From: a bacterium
GTDB taxonomy: Bacteria; Pseudomonadota; Alphaproteobacteria; Rhizobiales; Xanthobacteraceae
Assembly (NCBI GenBank): GCA_029946075.1
Contig: JAQSDT010000200.1
Span: 1 to 5,621, forward strand
Direction: 5' to 3'
DNA length: 5,621 nt
The position numbers and the translations under genes are program-made. A model generated the notes under the pieces. The model did no database searches. It saw only the letters and a list, made by a program, of their open reading frames with translations, and was not told where the DNA came from. Below are positions 1-5,621 of the stretch, piece by piece (position 1 is the first letter of the stretch; every line of letters starts with the position of its first letter).

Positions 1-144
1 GGCAAGCGCCTCTAAGTCGCCCCCCAACCGGAACTCCCGCAACTCATCAACCCCCGCCTCAATCATCTGCGGCGTGATCTCGATTTTCATGCCGGACGGC
101 TGTCGCTGCGGAACATGGCCCGACCCAGTTACTCTTTCATCCAT
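1..144 (-). CDS. Partial small phage protein (3' end outside window), function unknown
   Basis: An open frame on the minus strand runs off the left edge. Two in-frame ATGs are possible. The one at 144 has a weak GGA 6 bases upstream, gives 48 visible codons and leaves 35 bases after the fibre stop. The one at 90 has no Shine-Dalgarno sequence, yet gives a protein starting MKIEITPQMIEAGVDELREF, which resembles the start of small proteins common after tail genes in alphaproteobacterial phages (M-x-I-T-P-E-M-I-E-A-G). The first codons after position 144 (AGA, GTA, ACT) are unusual for this GC-rich DNA, so the shorter form remains quite possible. The role is unknown. It lies immediately downstream of the fibre, where lysis or other late genes often begin. 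Confidence 0.6.
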   Translation of the reverse strand, partial: MDERVTGSGHVPQRQPSGMKIEITPQMIEAGVDELREFRLGGDLEALA

Positions 145-179
145 TTCAGGTCCCGTCTCACTCGCTGCTCCAAGGGTGG
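145..179. other. Short intergenic gap after the fibre gene
   Basis: These 35 bases lie between the fibre stop (TGA at 182-180) and the first possible start of the next gene. I see no hairpin with a T-run, no promoter-like boxes and only a weak GGA ribosome-binding site, so read-through transcription of the late operon is likely. Confidence 0.5.
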
Positions 180-782
180 TCACAGCTGCTCGATAAACTT
201 CAGCATCTTATACTTGCCGGCGATCTCGTGCATCGCCTCAGTTGGATGCAGCCCGTCCCCGGCCGCCGTATACGCGTCACGGTTGGCAAGCACTTGCGGA
301 CGGAATGGTCCGACGCCTGATGTCAGGTCGCAGCACGGGATGGAACGTGCTCGACATTGCGTAATGATCGCGTCGGCGAAGTCGAGCAGGTTCACGCCGG
401 CACCATTGACCATGCTGGCCTTCGGGAACGGGGTGAAGGCCGCGATATGAGCGACGGGATATTTGTTCTTCAGCCCGTCGAGCAGCAAGTTGAGCGCGCC
501 GTTGAACTCGGTATTGTTGCTGCTGCCCGTCGCGCCGAGAACCACGCTTGACGTGTGGTCGTTGACGCCGCCGAGAACAGTCACCAGTCCAGCGTCGTTA
601 TCCATGTCCGCATAGCGCAGACACATGGCGTTCAAATTCCACGGAGCGGCACGCACTGCGATTGCCGTCCCGCCGACGCCATAATTGCGCAGGGTCGTAA
701 TCCCGAGCGGATCAACCATGTGGCTCCAGTAGGAATAGGCCGCCTCGGTGATGCTGTCGCCGATCACATTCCACTTGCCAGT
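180..782 (-). other. SGNH/GDSL hydrolase domain of the tail fibre
   Basis: Fibre residues 640-839 carry all four SGNH signature blocks in the right order and spacing. The nucleophilic serine codon (AGC) is at 755-753. Asp815 and His818 lie three residues apart near the C-terminus, as in the family. About 200 residues is a normal length for the fold, so the domain looks complete and catalytically competent. The other possibility is an acetylxylan-esterase-like or lipase-like member; the sequence alone does not give the substrate. Confidence 0.88.
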
Positions 783-2699
783 ATCGAAGCGACCAACGCC
801 CGCCGCGCCCGCCGACTGAATGATCGAATCTTTGATCGTGTAGCGGTGATAGGGCACATAGACGCCGGGAACAGAGGCGCCCGCGACCAGCATGAACGTG
901 TCCAGCACAACCGACCGAATCGCCATTTTCAGATATCGCGTGTCGGCGTGGGTCGTGAAGCTCAGGATGCCTGTGCCATGGCCGGTGACATAGTTGAAGT
1001 TGGCGTCATACTGGTCGACATAGTTGCCCTCGGAGACGGCATAGGTCGTGCTGCCGCTGACCGGGATGAATTCCGACCCGTATGTCGTGGCGAAGAAATT
1101 GAGCGCGCTGAACTGTGGATACTGCCCGATGACCGCCGTTTCCTTGTCGAACAGGTTGACGGACGATCGCTCAAGGAAGGACGCATGCCGCTCGTCAATG
1201 AACAGATCGTGCGTCAGGCGACCGCCGCCCGTCGAGATAACCCGGACGACCTCATCCTTATTGAGGACGACATCCTCGACCATTTTGGCCGCCGCGAATG
1301 CAACATAATCCGTCGGCTGATCAAGGCCGCGCATCACCATCGCGGTGTCGATTTCGGCCAGCAGCACGCTGACGCGGATGAAGAATGCCGTAGCCGGGGT
1401 TTTGAAGACGCGAGTGATCACGCCGGCCAGTGCGATGGCTGTCTTGTTCTGGTCAAAGAACGCGACGTAGCTCGTGGCCTTGCGACGGGAGTAGTAGGTG
1501 TTCGGGTCGACCGCGATGAAGTCCGAAGTCACATAGAGCGCGTCCGCCTGCTCGACGCCGGAAATCGTCATCTTGAAGCCAGTTTTGACGACCGTCTTGT
1601 CGAACAGATTGATCTTGGCCGATGTCTTGGTGAAGGCTCGCCGCGTGTAGACGAGGCACTTCCAGTTGCCCGATCCGCGCGATTCAAAGAGAGCGGTATC
1701 GCCCGCCTCCGTCACAATGTTCTGCTTGTCCGGCAACACGAGCGATGTTGCGTTGTGGGTCAGCGTCAGGATGCCAGCGAACCGAACCCACCGACGCTTT
1801 CCCGCCGTAACCGTGCCGAGCGCCGTAATGGTCGTGGTGCCGGTGATGTCTACCGTGTCGCCGGTCGCTGCGCCGAGATCGATCGATGAGGCCGAAGCGA
1901 TGTCTGCACCCTTGGTCATCACGTCGCCAAGTCCGACATCGCCCTTGACGATACCAGTCGGCGTGGTGATGACAGGCGATGTCAGCGTCTTGTTGGTGAG
2001 TGTGGCTGTCGCCGCGCGCTCGGTTACATTCGACGTGTTGTCGACGTTGCCGAGGCCGACATCGGCCTTTACGAAGGCCATATCAGTCTTGAGTTGCGCG
2101 TCCGTCCGATCAGTTGGCACGCCTGTCCCTGCGCCGGCTGCCCGCCCCTTGGTGGTTCCCTGCGCCATATTTGCCATCTTGGCGCTGGTCACGGACCCAT
2201 CGGAAAGAGATGCGAACGTGTAGGCGTAGGTGATGGAAATGCTGGTAGACCCAACAGTGATCGCTGTGTTGCGAACTGCCCAAACCTGCCCGGCATTCGT
2301 GCCCGCCAGGGCATAGAATGTTGCGCCAAGAAGCGCCTCTTCGGTCGTGTAGCCCGTCGTGCGCGAGGCCGCTCCGGATGCAACAACCGTATACAGGCCA
2401 TTCTCCGCTCCAGCGGTTTGAATGGGGAGAACAACTAGGTCGCCCGTCGCTACGACGACGCCTCCCACTGTGTCGCCGTTTTCCAGGCCGGTCGCGAGAG
2501 CCACGTTAGCCGTCGCGATTGCCTTGACTGCAATAGGAGCTTTCGCGCCCGTCGAGACGATGCTTTCAAGGCTCTCCACCTTGGCCTCAATCTCGACGTG
2601 ATAGGTCAATGCTTCGCCGTTATCCGGCCCCCTCGGGGCGCCGCCAGATGTTGTGACGGCATACACTTCTGCCGCCGGCTTGGTCAGTGGACCGGTCAT
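180..2699 (-). CDS. Tail fibre with C-terminal SGNH/GDSL hydrolase domain
   Basis: This 839-residue protein is a modular receptor-binding fibre, probably trimeric and attached at the tail tip. The start is the ATG at 2699, with GAGG 6 bases upstream. Residues 58-160 form a common fibre module (KAIATANVALAT, NGLYTVVASGAASRTTGY, VRNTAITVGS). Residues 165-260 are a linker with motifs often seen in fibres: LSDGSVTSAKMANMAQGTTK, KADVGLGNVDNTSN, LTNKTLTSPVI and a second KGDVGLGDV. Residues 272-352 form another widespread fibre domain (VDITGTTTITALGT, RRWVRFAGILTLTHNATSL, GNWKCLVYTR). Two NLFDK modules follow at 364-469 and 515-618. Residues 640-839 are an SGNH hydrolase: block I G-D-S-I with nucleophile Ser649, block II N-Y-G-V-G-G (Gly674), block III G-V-N-D (Asn713), and block V D-G-L-H-P-T with Asp815 and His818. 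Such domains usually remove acyl groups from polysaccharides, suggesting capsule or exopolysaccharide de-esterification during adsorption; the substrate is unknown. Confidence 0.92.
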   Translation of the reverse strand: MTGPLTKPAAEVYAVTTSGGAPRGPDNGEALTYHVEIEAKVESLESIVSTGAKAPIAVKAIATANVALATGLENGDTVGGVVVATGDLVVLPIQTAGAENGLYTVVASGAASRTTGYTTEEALLGATFYALAGTNAGQVWAVRNTAITVGSTSISITYAYTFASLSDGSVTSAKMANMAQGTTKGRAAGAGTGVPTDRTDAQLKTDMAFVKADVGLGNVDNTSNVTERAATATLTNKTLTSPVITTPTGIVKGDVGLGDVMTKGADIASASSIDLGAATGDTVDITGTTTITALGTVTAGKRRWVRFAGILTLTHNATSLVLPDKQNIVTEAGDTALFESRGSGNWKCLVYTRRAFTKTSAKINLFDKTVVKTGFKMTISGVEQADALYVTSDFIAVDPNTYYSRRKATSYVAFFDQNKTAIALAGVITRVFKTPATAFFIRVSVLLAEIDTAMVMRGLDQPTDYVAFAAAKMVEDVVLNKDEVVRVISTGGGRLTHDLFIDERHASFLERSSVNLFDKETAVIGQYPQFSALNFFATTYGSEFIPVSGSTTYAVSEGNYVDQYDANFNYVTGHGTGILSFTTHADTRYLKMAIRSVVLDTFMLVAGASVPGVYVPYHRYTIKDSIIQSAGAAGVGRFDTGKWNVIGDSITEAAYSYWSHMVDPLGITTLRNYGVGGTAIAVRAAPWNLNAMCLRYADMDNDAGLVTVLGGVNDHTSSVVLGATGSSNNTEFNGALNLLLDGLKNKYPVAHIAAFTPFPKASMVNGAGVNLLDFADAIITQCRARSIPCCDLTSGVGPFRPQVLANRDAYTAAGDGLHPTEAMHEIAGKYKMLKFIEQL
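846..1157 (-). repeat. NLFDK beta-rich fibre module, copy 2
   Basis: Fibre residues 515-618 start NLFDKETAVIGQ and repeat the layout of copy 1: EFIPVSGSTTYAV, then VDQYDANFNYV, then F-T-T-H-A-D-T-R-Y-L-K-M-A-I, then D-T-F-M-L-V-A-G and a closing V-P-G-V-Y-V-P-Y. The NLFDK codons of the two copies differ at one base (cttgtcgaacaggtt versus cttgtcgaacagatt on the plus strand) and are 453 bases apart. The remainder has diverged strongly, so this is an old duplication or independent recruitment of the same module. Confidence 0.6.
1293..1610 (-). repeat. NLFDK beta-rich fibre module, copy 1
   Basis: Fibre residues 364-469 start NLFDKTVVKTG and continue through a strand YVTSDFIAVDPNTYY, a strand with YVAFFDQNKTAI, then V-F-K-T-P-A-T-A-F-F-I-R-V-S and T-A-M-V-M-R-G, ending PTDYVAF. 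The layout (opening NLFD, an aromatic F-I-x-V-x-P/S-x-T-Y strand, an x-F/Y-D-x-N strand, a late F/Y-I/L-R/K strand, a closing Y-V-x-F/Y) is shared with copy 2. It is probably a receptor-contacting beta sandwich; the ligand is unknown. Confidence 0.6.
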
Positions 2700-2705
2700 G
2701 TCAGG

Positions 2706-2709
2706 CCTC
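2706..2709 (-). promoter_or_regulatory. Shine-Dalgarno site deciding the tail-fibre start
   Basis: GAGG on the minus strand lies 6 bases before the ATG at 2699-2697. An in-frame TTG at 2711 overlaps this site itself and would add only four residues, so the ATG is the better start. Confidence 0.7.
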
Positions 2710-2733
2710 AAATGTTGGAAGGATCAGAGTGGT

Positions 2734-2750
2734 TCGGTGAAGGAGAACAC
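2734..2750 (-). repeat. 17-bp direct repeat, copy B (intergenic, just after the tail-tip stop)
   Basis: This exact copy of the 17 bases at 2760-2776 lies 2 bases past the tail-tip stop. In a different frame it also reads VFSFTE, followed by P-L and a TGA at 2726-2724. It therefore looks like the leftover end of another allele of the same gene. Confidence 0.85.
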
Positions 2751-2752
2751 GG

Positions 2753-5272
2753 TCACGTCTCGGTGAAGGAGAACACCGCCGAGTAGGCGGACGCAGTGCC
2801 GTCCGACGTGAAGGCGCGAGAGCGGATTTGGATCGTCTGTCCTGAAATGACGCCATCGGTCACGTTGAGCGTGTAGATGACGCCAGGCCGGGCGTTCTGG
2901 GTTGAAGCAACAACGAAGCCGCCAAGGGCGACGTTCTTCTCGATTTGGATGTATGCTACGTTCAGGTCGACGGGAGCCGTGGTCTCGACATCCCAATCGC
3001 CGTTATTTCCCGTGACGTTTTGCGTCGGCGCGGCGGTCGCGGTGTTGTCGATGGCGATCGACGGAACGTCCAGAATGTCGGAATAAAACGAGCTTTCGCC
3101 GTCGTTCGTAAATATCCGCACGCGGAAGTCGAGATGCGTGCCGAGTTCGATGATCGGATGACCGCCAGAGTGCTGCAAGAACGGCGTGGAAATCTTGCCT
3201 GCGAAACTCGCATCGCCTCGATATGAGGCGGAGGTGTTCCCACTCCCGCCGACGAGGGTCTGTGTGAAAGTCCCATTCGTTGAGATACCAGTCCCCTCGA
3301 CGACTGTTCCGCCTGCAAATCGAGGGCGCACCGCGCCTGCAGTCCGATCCGAAACAGTGATCGTGAAGTCGTATGAAAGACCAGTGACGATCGTTTTTGT
3401 TTGGAAAAGGCCTGCTTCAACACCGGCCACTTTCACCGCATAAGGCGGGGCTGATGTCCATCCGCTGCCCAGCGTCCATCCGGTCGCGAATGTAGGGTCT
3501 GCCCATAGATTGTAGGCGACCTGGCGATACGCATATTTGACTACGCCATCCACTTCAGTCATCGACTGCGATACGCCGGGTGCGCTGCCAGTGTAGACGC
3601 GGTAAACCGCCTCGGTAATGTCCCCGCCTGCAGGGACAGTGTAGAGAACACGCAGCTCGCGCGTCTTGTCGGGATATTCGACGATCAGAGCCTCTGCCGG
3701 CTCGTCCGGCGTGTCGAGGTCGGTTTCCACCTGCTGCGGCACCAGCAAGGGCGGCGCGGGTGCGGCATCGGTCACCGGGTTAAACGCCACGCTCAGAATG
3801 TCCGGTATGATCTGGTAGGGGATTTCCACCGTCCCCGCCGCGTCATCAGGCCGGGCGCTGTCCAGACGGGCGCGAACCGTCAACGTCCCTTCATTGTCGC
3901 CCACATCCGGAATGTCGATTAGAGCCGTGCGCAGGCCCCACGCCGCCATGCCCGCCATGTTCGTCTTCAGCATGCCGAAATCGGCCCGCGCCATGTAGAA
4001 AAGCCTGCGTGCGATCAAGCACGCCTGCACATGGTTGCAACAAAACGTCAGGTCGGCATGGAACTCCTGGTCCCCATAGGCTGTGATCTCGTCTTCGATC
4101 CGCGCCCATGCGACGCCGGTCATGTCGAGTTCGGCCTTCTCGTAGCGGCGCTCCGGCGAGAAATACGAGACCTTGCAGATGTTCGGGCGTCTGCCGCTTT
4201 CCGGGCCGGCCTGCGGGTAGTTCTCCACTCCGTGCCCGAGCGTGAACGTGATCTCCGGCTGCGGCCAATCATCGATCAGCCGCAAACCGATCAACCCGGC
4301 ATCGGTCGTGTATTCCTCGATCCCGGCCGACTCCATCATGTCCTGGATGATGTCGGTCGTAAGCGGCCCCTCCCACCCACCAGAAAGCCGGCAACGCTCA
4401 GGCTCTTCCGGTGTTACCGTCAGCCCGAGTATCGACAGCTCTGCGATGTCAGCAGCATCGCCGACAGCCGTTGCATCAAAATCTGCTAGTTCGACCGCGC
4501 CGAGCTGCCGCATGAAGTGCATCACATGCAGCACGCCGTTCAGCGTCCATTCTGTCGATGCGTCGCGCGGGTCGTAGAACTTGCCGACGCGGGCCAGAAG
4601 ACGCAGGCTCTTGATGCCGCCCTGCAACAGCCGCCCGAACCGGGCAGATTGCTGGCCAGGGTTTTCGATCCGCATTACGGATGCAGCAATCCCGCGCGCG
4701 CGATGGTCGGTCGTGATCGTCGAGGGAAAGTCGCTCAGCAGATTGGCCGGCGTCGTTTCCGTGCCGCCACCAATTTTGGTCGTAACGTTCATGTAGGACG
4801 GGCGCGGATGGGTCGGCGGCCTTGCCCATGGTGGCGTCGAGACATAGCCATCCGGCTCGACCGTGATTTCGCGCCCGTCGTAAAAATAGGTCTCGATCCC
4901 GTCGAGAGGACCGAAGCAATGGAACAGCCACCGCGACAGGAAGTAGCCCGCAGTTCCGCCAAAACCGATCTGCGCATCCACTTCGACGCGCCCGAATGCG
5001 TAGCGACCCGGCCCTTCCTGTCCTTGGCTGGTCTGCTTGATCGCCTTGGTGTTCGGCTTGCGCTGGGAGAGCGCGCTGACGATAGCCCCGCCGACCGCGA
5101 ACGCCACTGACAGAAATGTGCTGACTGATAGGCCCGCAATTGTGATTGCCGACCCGGCAAAGAAGCTCGATGTCAAGAGCGCCGCAGCCGCAGCAAGGGG
5201 CGGCATCGCATTGGCATGCGCCGTCATCGCCAGCAGCGAAGCGCCGGCAAGAAGCGCGGTTTTGATACGCAT
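2753..5272 (-). CDS. Phage tail-tip (gpJ-like host-specificity) protein with CBM-like and FnIII-like C-terminal modules
   Basis: This 839-residue protein probably forms the central hub at the tail tip and contacts the host surface. The ATG at 5272-5270 overlaps the upstream TGA; no clear Shine-Dalgarno site is visible, so coupling probably drives initiation. Residues 1-22 look like a signal peptide ending AHANA, and 25-68 are hydrophobic and rich in Ala, Gly and Ser. Residues 88-145 (YAFGRVEVDA, HCFGPLDGIETY, DGREITVEPDGYV) and 229-245 (KFYDPRDAST, then W-T-x-N) match the N-terminal part of alphaproteobacterial gpJ-like proteins. Residues 300-432 resemble the gpJ hub: a helix TDIIQDMMESAGI, a strand GLIGLRLID, then PNICKVSYFSPERRYEKAEL and the QACLIARRLFYMARAD helix. 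Residues 528-580 and 701-740 look like parts of one fibronectin-III fold, with a jelly-roll-like module at 588-700 between them; 745-839 resemble a second FnIII-like domain. The family call is strong; the C-terminal domain boundaries are inferred. The 3' end carries one copy of a 17-bp repeat. Confidence 0.9.
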   Translation of the reverse strand: MRIKTALLAGASLLAMTAHANAMPPLAAAAALLTSSFFAGSAITIAGLSVSTFLSVAFAVGGAIVSALSQRKPNTKAIKQTSQGQEGPGRYAFGRVEVDAQIGFGGTAGYFLSRWLFHCFGPLDGIETYFYDGREITVEPDGYVSTPPWARPPTHPRPSYMNVTTKIGGGTETTPANLLSDFPSTITTDHRARGIAASVMRIENPGQQSARFGRLLQGGIKSLRLLARVGKFYDPRDASTEWTLNGVLHVMHFMRQLGAVELADFDATAVGDAADIAELSILGLTVTPEEPERCRLSGGWEGPLTTDIIQDMMESAGIEEYTTDAGLIGLRLIDDWPQPEITFTLGHGVENYPQAGPESGRRPNICKVSYFSPERRYEKAELDMTGVAWARIEDEITAYGDQEFHADLTFCCNHVQACLIARRLFYMARADFGMLKTNMAGMAAWGLRTALIDIPDVGDNEGTLTVRARLDSARPDDAAGTVEIPYQIIPDILSVAFNPVTDAAPAPPLLVPQQVETDLDTPDEPAEALIVEYPDKTRELRVLYTVPAGGDITEAVYRVYTGSAPGVSQSMTEVDGVVKYAYRQVAYNLWADPTFATGWTLGSGWTSAPPYAVKVAGVEAGLFQTKTIVTGLSYDFTITVSDRTAGAVRPRFAGGTVVEGTGISTNGTFTQTLVGGSGNTSASYRGDASFAGKISTPFLQHSGGHPIIELGTHLDFRVRIFTNDGESSFYSDILDVPSIAIDNTATAAPTQNVTGNNGDWDVETTAPVDLNVAYIQIEKNVALGGFVVASTQNARPGVIYTLNVTDGVISGQTIQIRSRAFTSDGTASAYSAVFSFTET
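2760..2776 (-). repeat. 17-bp direct repeat, copy A (within the tail-tip 3' end)
   Basis: On the minus strand this reads gtgttctccttcaccga and encodes VFSFTE just before the final Thr and the TGA stop (2755-2753) of the tail-tip gene. It is identical base for base to copy B at 2734-2750. The copies are offset by 26 bases, and the 9 bases after each copy do not match. Confidence 0.9.
3173..3511 (-). other. Probable carbohydrate-binding jelly-roll module within the tail-tip protein
   Basis: Residues 588-700 of the tail-tip protein show the usual layout of CBM4/9-type jelly rolls: an opening N-L-W-x-x-P-T-F-x-x-G-W, a second Trp (GSGWTS), an aromatic strand ending in F-Q-T-K, then G-L-S-Y-D-F-T-I-T-V, a strand R-P-R-F-A-G-G, an S-T-N-G-T-F-T-Q-T-L strand and a closing D-A-S-F-A-G-K-I-S. 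The sequence before it (RELRVLYTVP, ITEAVYRVYTGS) and after it (LDFRVRIFTNDGESSFYSDI) reads like the early and late strands of one FnIII fold, so the module appears inserted in a loop. By eye this stretch looks less GC-rich than the hub region, which would fit acquisition as a separate module. A sugar-binding role is inferred from the fold pattern only. Confidence 0.5.
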
Positions 5273-5621
5273 CAGACGGCCCAGGCTTTCAGGATCGTGT
5301 GGCGGCGAAGTCCGATCATGCGCACCCCACCTCTGCCCGGATCCTCATTGGCCTGCCACCGGAAGCATCCGATCTGCCCGTCCGCGAAAATGCAGCCGAT
5401 CTGGCCGAACTTGCTGGTCAGGATGACACCGATCGAACCGAGTGGAGGGCTTTCGGTATCTGGGAGTTCTTCAAGCCCGGCGGCCCGCGCGACACGCTCC
5501 CAGACCTTGACCAGCCGGCCGTCGCGGTCGATCATGGCGCGCATTTCAGTCTCATCGCCATAGACAGGCCAGTCGAACTCGGTTCCCCGCTCGTTCACCA
5601 CCCATTGCGCCGGCCAGACCG
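5272..5621 (-). CDS. Partial tail-assembly protein, DUF6950/NlpC-P60-like (5' end outside window)
   Basis: The frame is open from the right edge of the window to a TGA at 5274-5272, about 115 visible residues. A GTG at 5601 could serve as a start, but the frame continues upstream without a stop as VWPAQWV, so I treat the gene as truncated by the window edge. The visible part fits the C-terminal two thirds of the small DUF6950-type tail proteins: a helix ending in Trp-Val, then G-D-E-T-E-M-R, a helix (VWERVARAAGL), the P-x-x-G-S-I-G-V-I segment, an I-G-x-I-F-A-D strand, and a typical ending LKAWAV. The Asp-Cys-containing N-terminal helix of the family would lie just outside. Such proteins sit directly before the tail-tip gene, the position of lambda gpK/gpI, and are thought to act in tail-tip assembly or as peptidoglycan hydrolases. 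The stop overlaps the next start by one base (TGATG), implying translational coupling. The family call is by pattern only. Confidence 0.75.
   Translation of the reverse strand, partial: VWPAQWVVNERGTEFDWPVYGDETEMRAMIDRDGRLVKVWERVARAAGLEELPDTESPPLGSIGVILTSKFGQIGCIFADGQIGCFRWQANEDPGRGGVRMIGLRRHTILKAWAV

Noticed and set aside
555..1889. A 444-codon open frame on the plus strand, antisense to the tail fibre
   Set aside because: The opposite strand encodes a protein with recognisable fibre and SGNH motifs throughout this stretch. The antisense translation is rich in Arg, Asp and His without a recognisable motif, as expected of a shadow frame in GC-rich DNA. Its length is noteworthy but not evidence of coding.
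1920..2069. KADVGLGNV (2069-2043) and KGDVGLGDV (1946-1920) as a possible DNA repeat
   Set aside because: This is a common protein motif of tail-fibre linkers; the similarity is at protein level and expected in the family.
1666..2223. A 185-codon plus-strand frame opposite the fibre linker
   Set aside because: Its Val/Ala/Ser/Pro-rich translation reflects the complement of Thr/Gly/Ala/Asp-rich fibre repeats; no domain is visible.
2697..2711. A TTG start for the tail fibre at 2711
   Set aside because: The TTG overlaps the GAGG ribosome-binding site that serves the ATG at 2699, so the ATG is preferred.
2700..2752. Possible terminator or promoter between the tail-tip and fibre genes
   Set aside because: No inverted repeat with a T-run and no convincing -35/-10 pair is visible; the gap is short and holds only the repeat copy and the ribosome-binding site.
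2724..2996. A 90-codon minus-strand frame ending VFSFTEPL
   Set aside because: Upstream of the repeat it is only an out-of-frame reading of the tail-tip gene. Its ending is informative as a remnant of an alternative 3' end, not as a gene.

Overview
The window is a slice of a tailed-phage (or prophage) tail module. Every gene I can support is on the minus strand, so transcription runs from position 5621 towards position 1. The DNA is GC-rich. The tail proteins resemble those of siphophages and prophages of Alphaproteobacteria, such as sphingomonads and Rhizobiales; this is recognition from the protein text, not a database match. No integrase, attachment site or host gene is present, so free phage and integrated prophage cannot be told apart.

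Layout in the direction of transcription: (1) 5621-5272, the C-terminal part of a small tail-assembly protein resembling the DUF6950 / NlpC-P60-like group, cut by the window edge. (2) 5272-2753, an 839-residue tail-tip protein related to lambda gpJ, starting on the last base of the previous stop codon (TGATG). It has a hydrophobic N-terminus, a gpJ-like hub, and a C-terminal region of fibronectin-III-like strands with a probable carbohydrate-binding jelly roll set between them. (3) 2699-180, an 839-residue tail fibre built from common fibre modules, then two copies of an 'NLFDK' beta-rich module, and ending in an SGNH/GDSL hydrolase domain with its catalytic residues intact. (4) 144 (or 90) to 1, the start of a small phage protein that runs off the left edge.

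Together these genes form the distal end of a tail: an assembly protein, the central hub/tip, and a fibre that probably binds and trims (for example de-esterifies) surface polysaccharide.

I see no CRISPR array, RNA gene, insertion sequence or convincing terminator. The most unusual DNA-level signal is a 17-bp exact direct repeat at the junction of the tail-tip and fibre genes. It encodes the same peptide, VFSFTE, in two different reading frames and looks like the scar of an exchange of the tail-tip gene's 3' end. I did not find a convincing undescribed system; the notable points concern receptor-binding architecture and module mosaicism.
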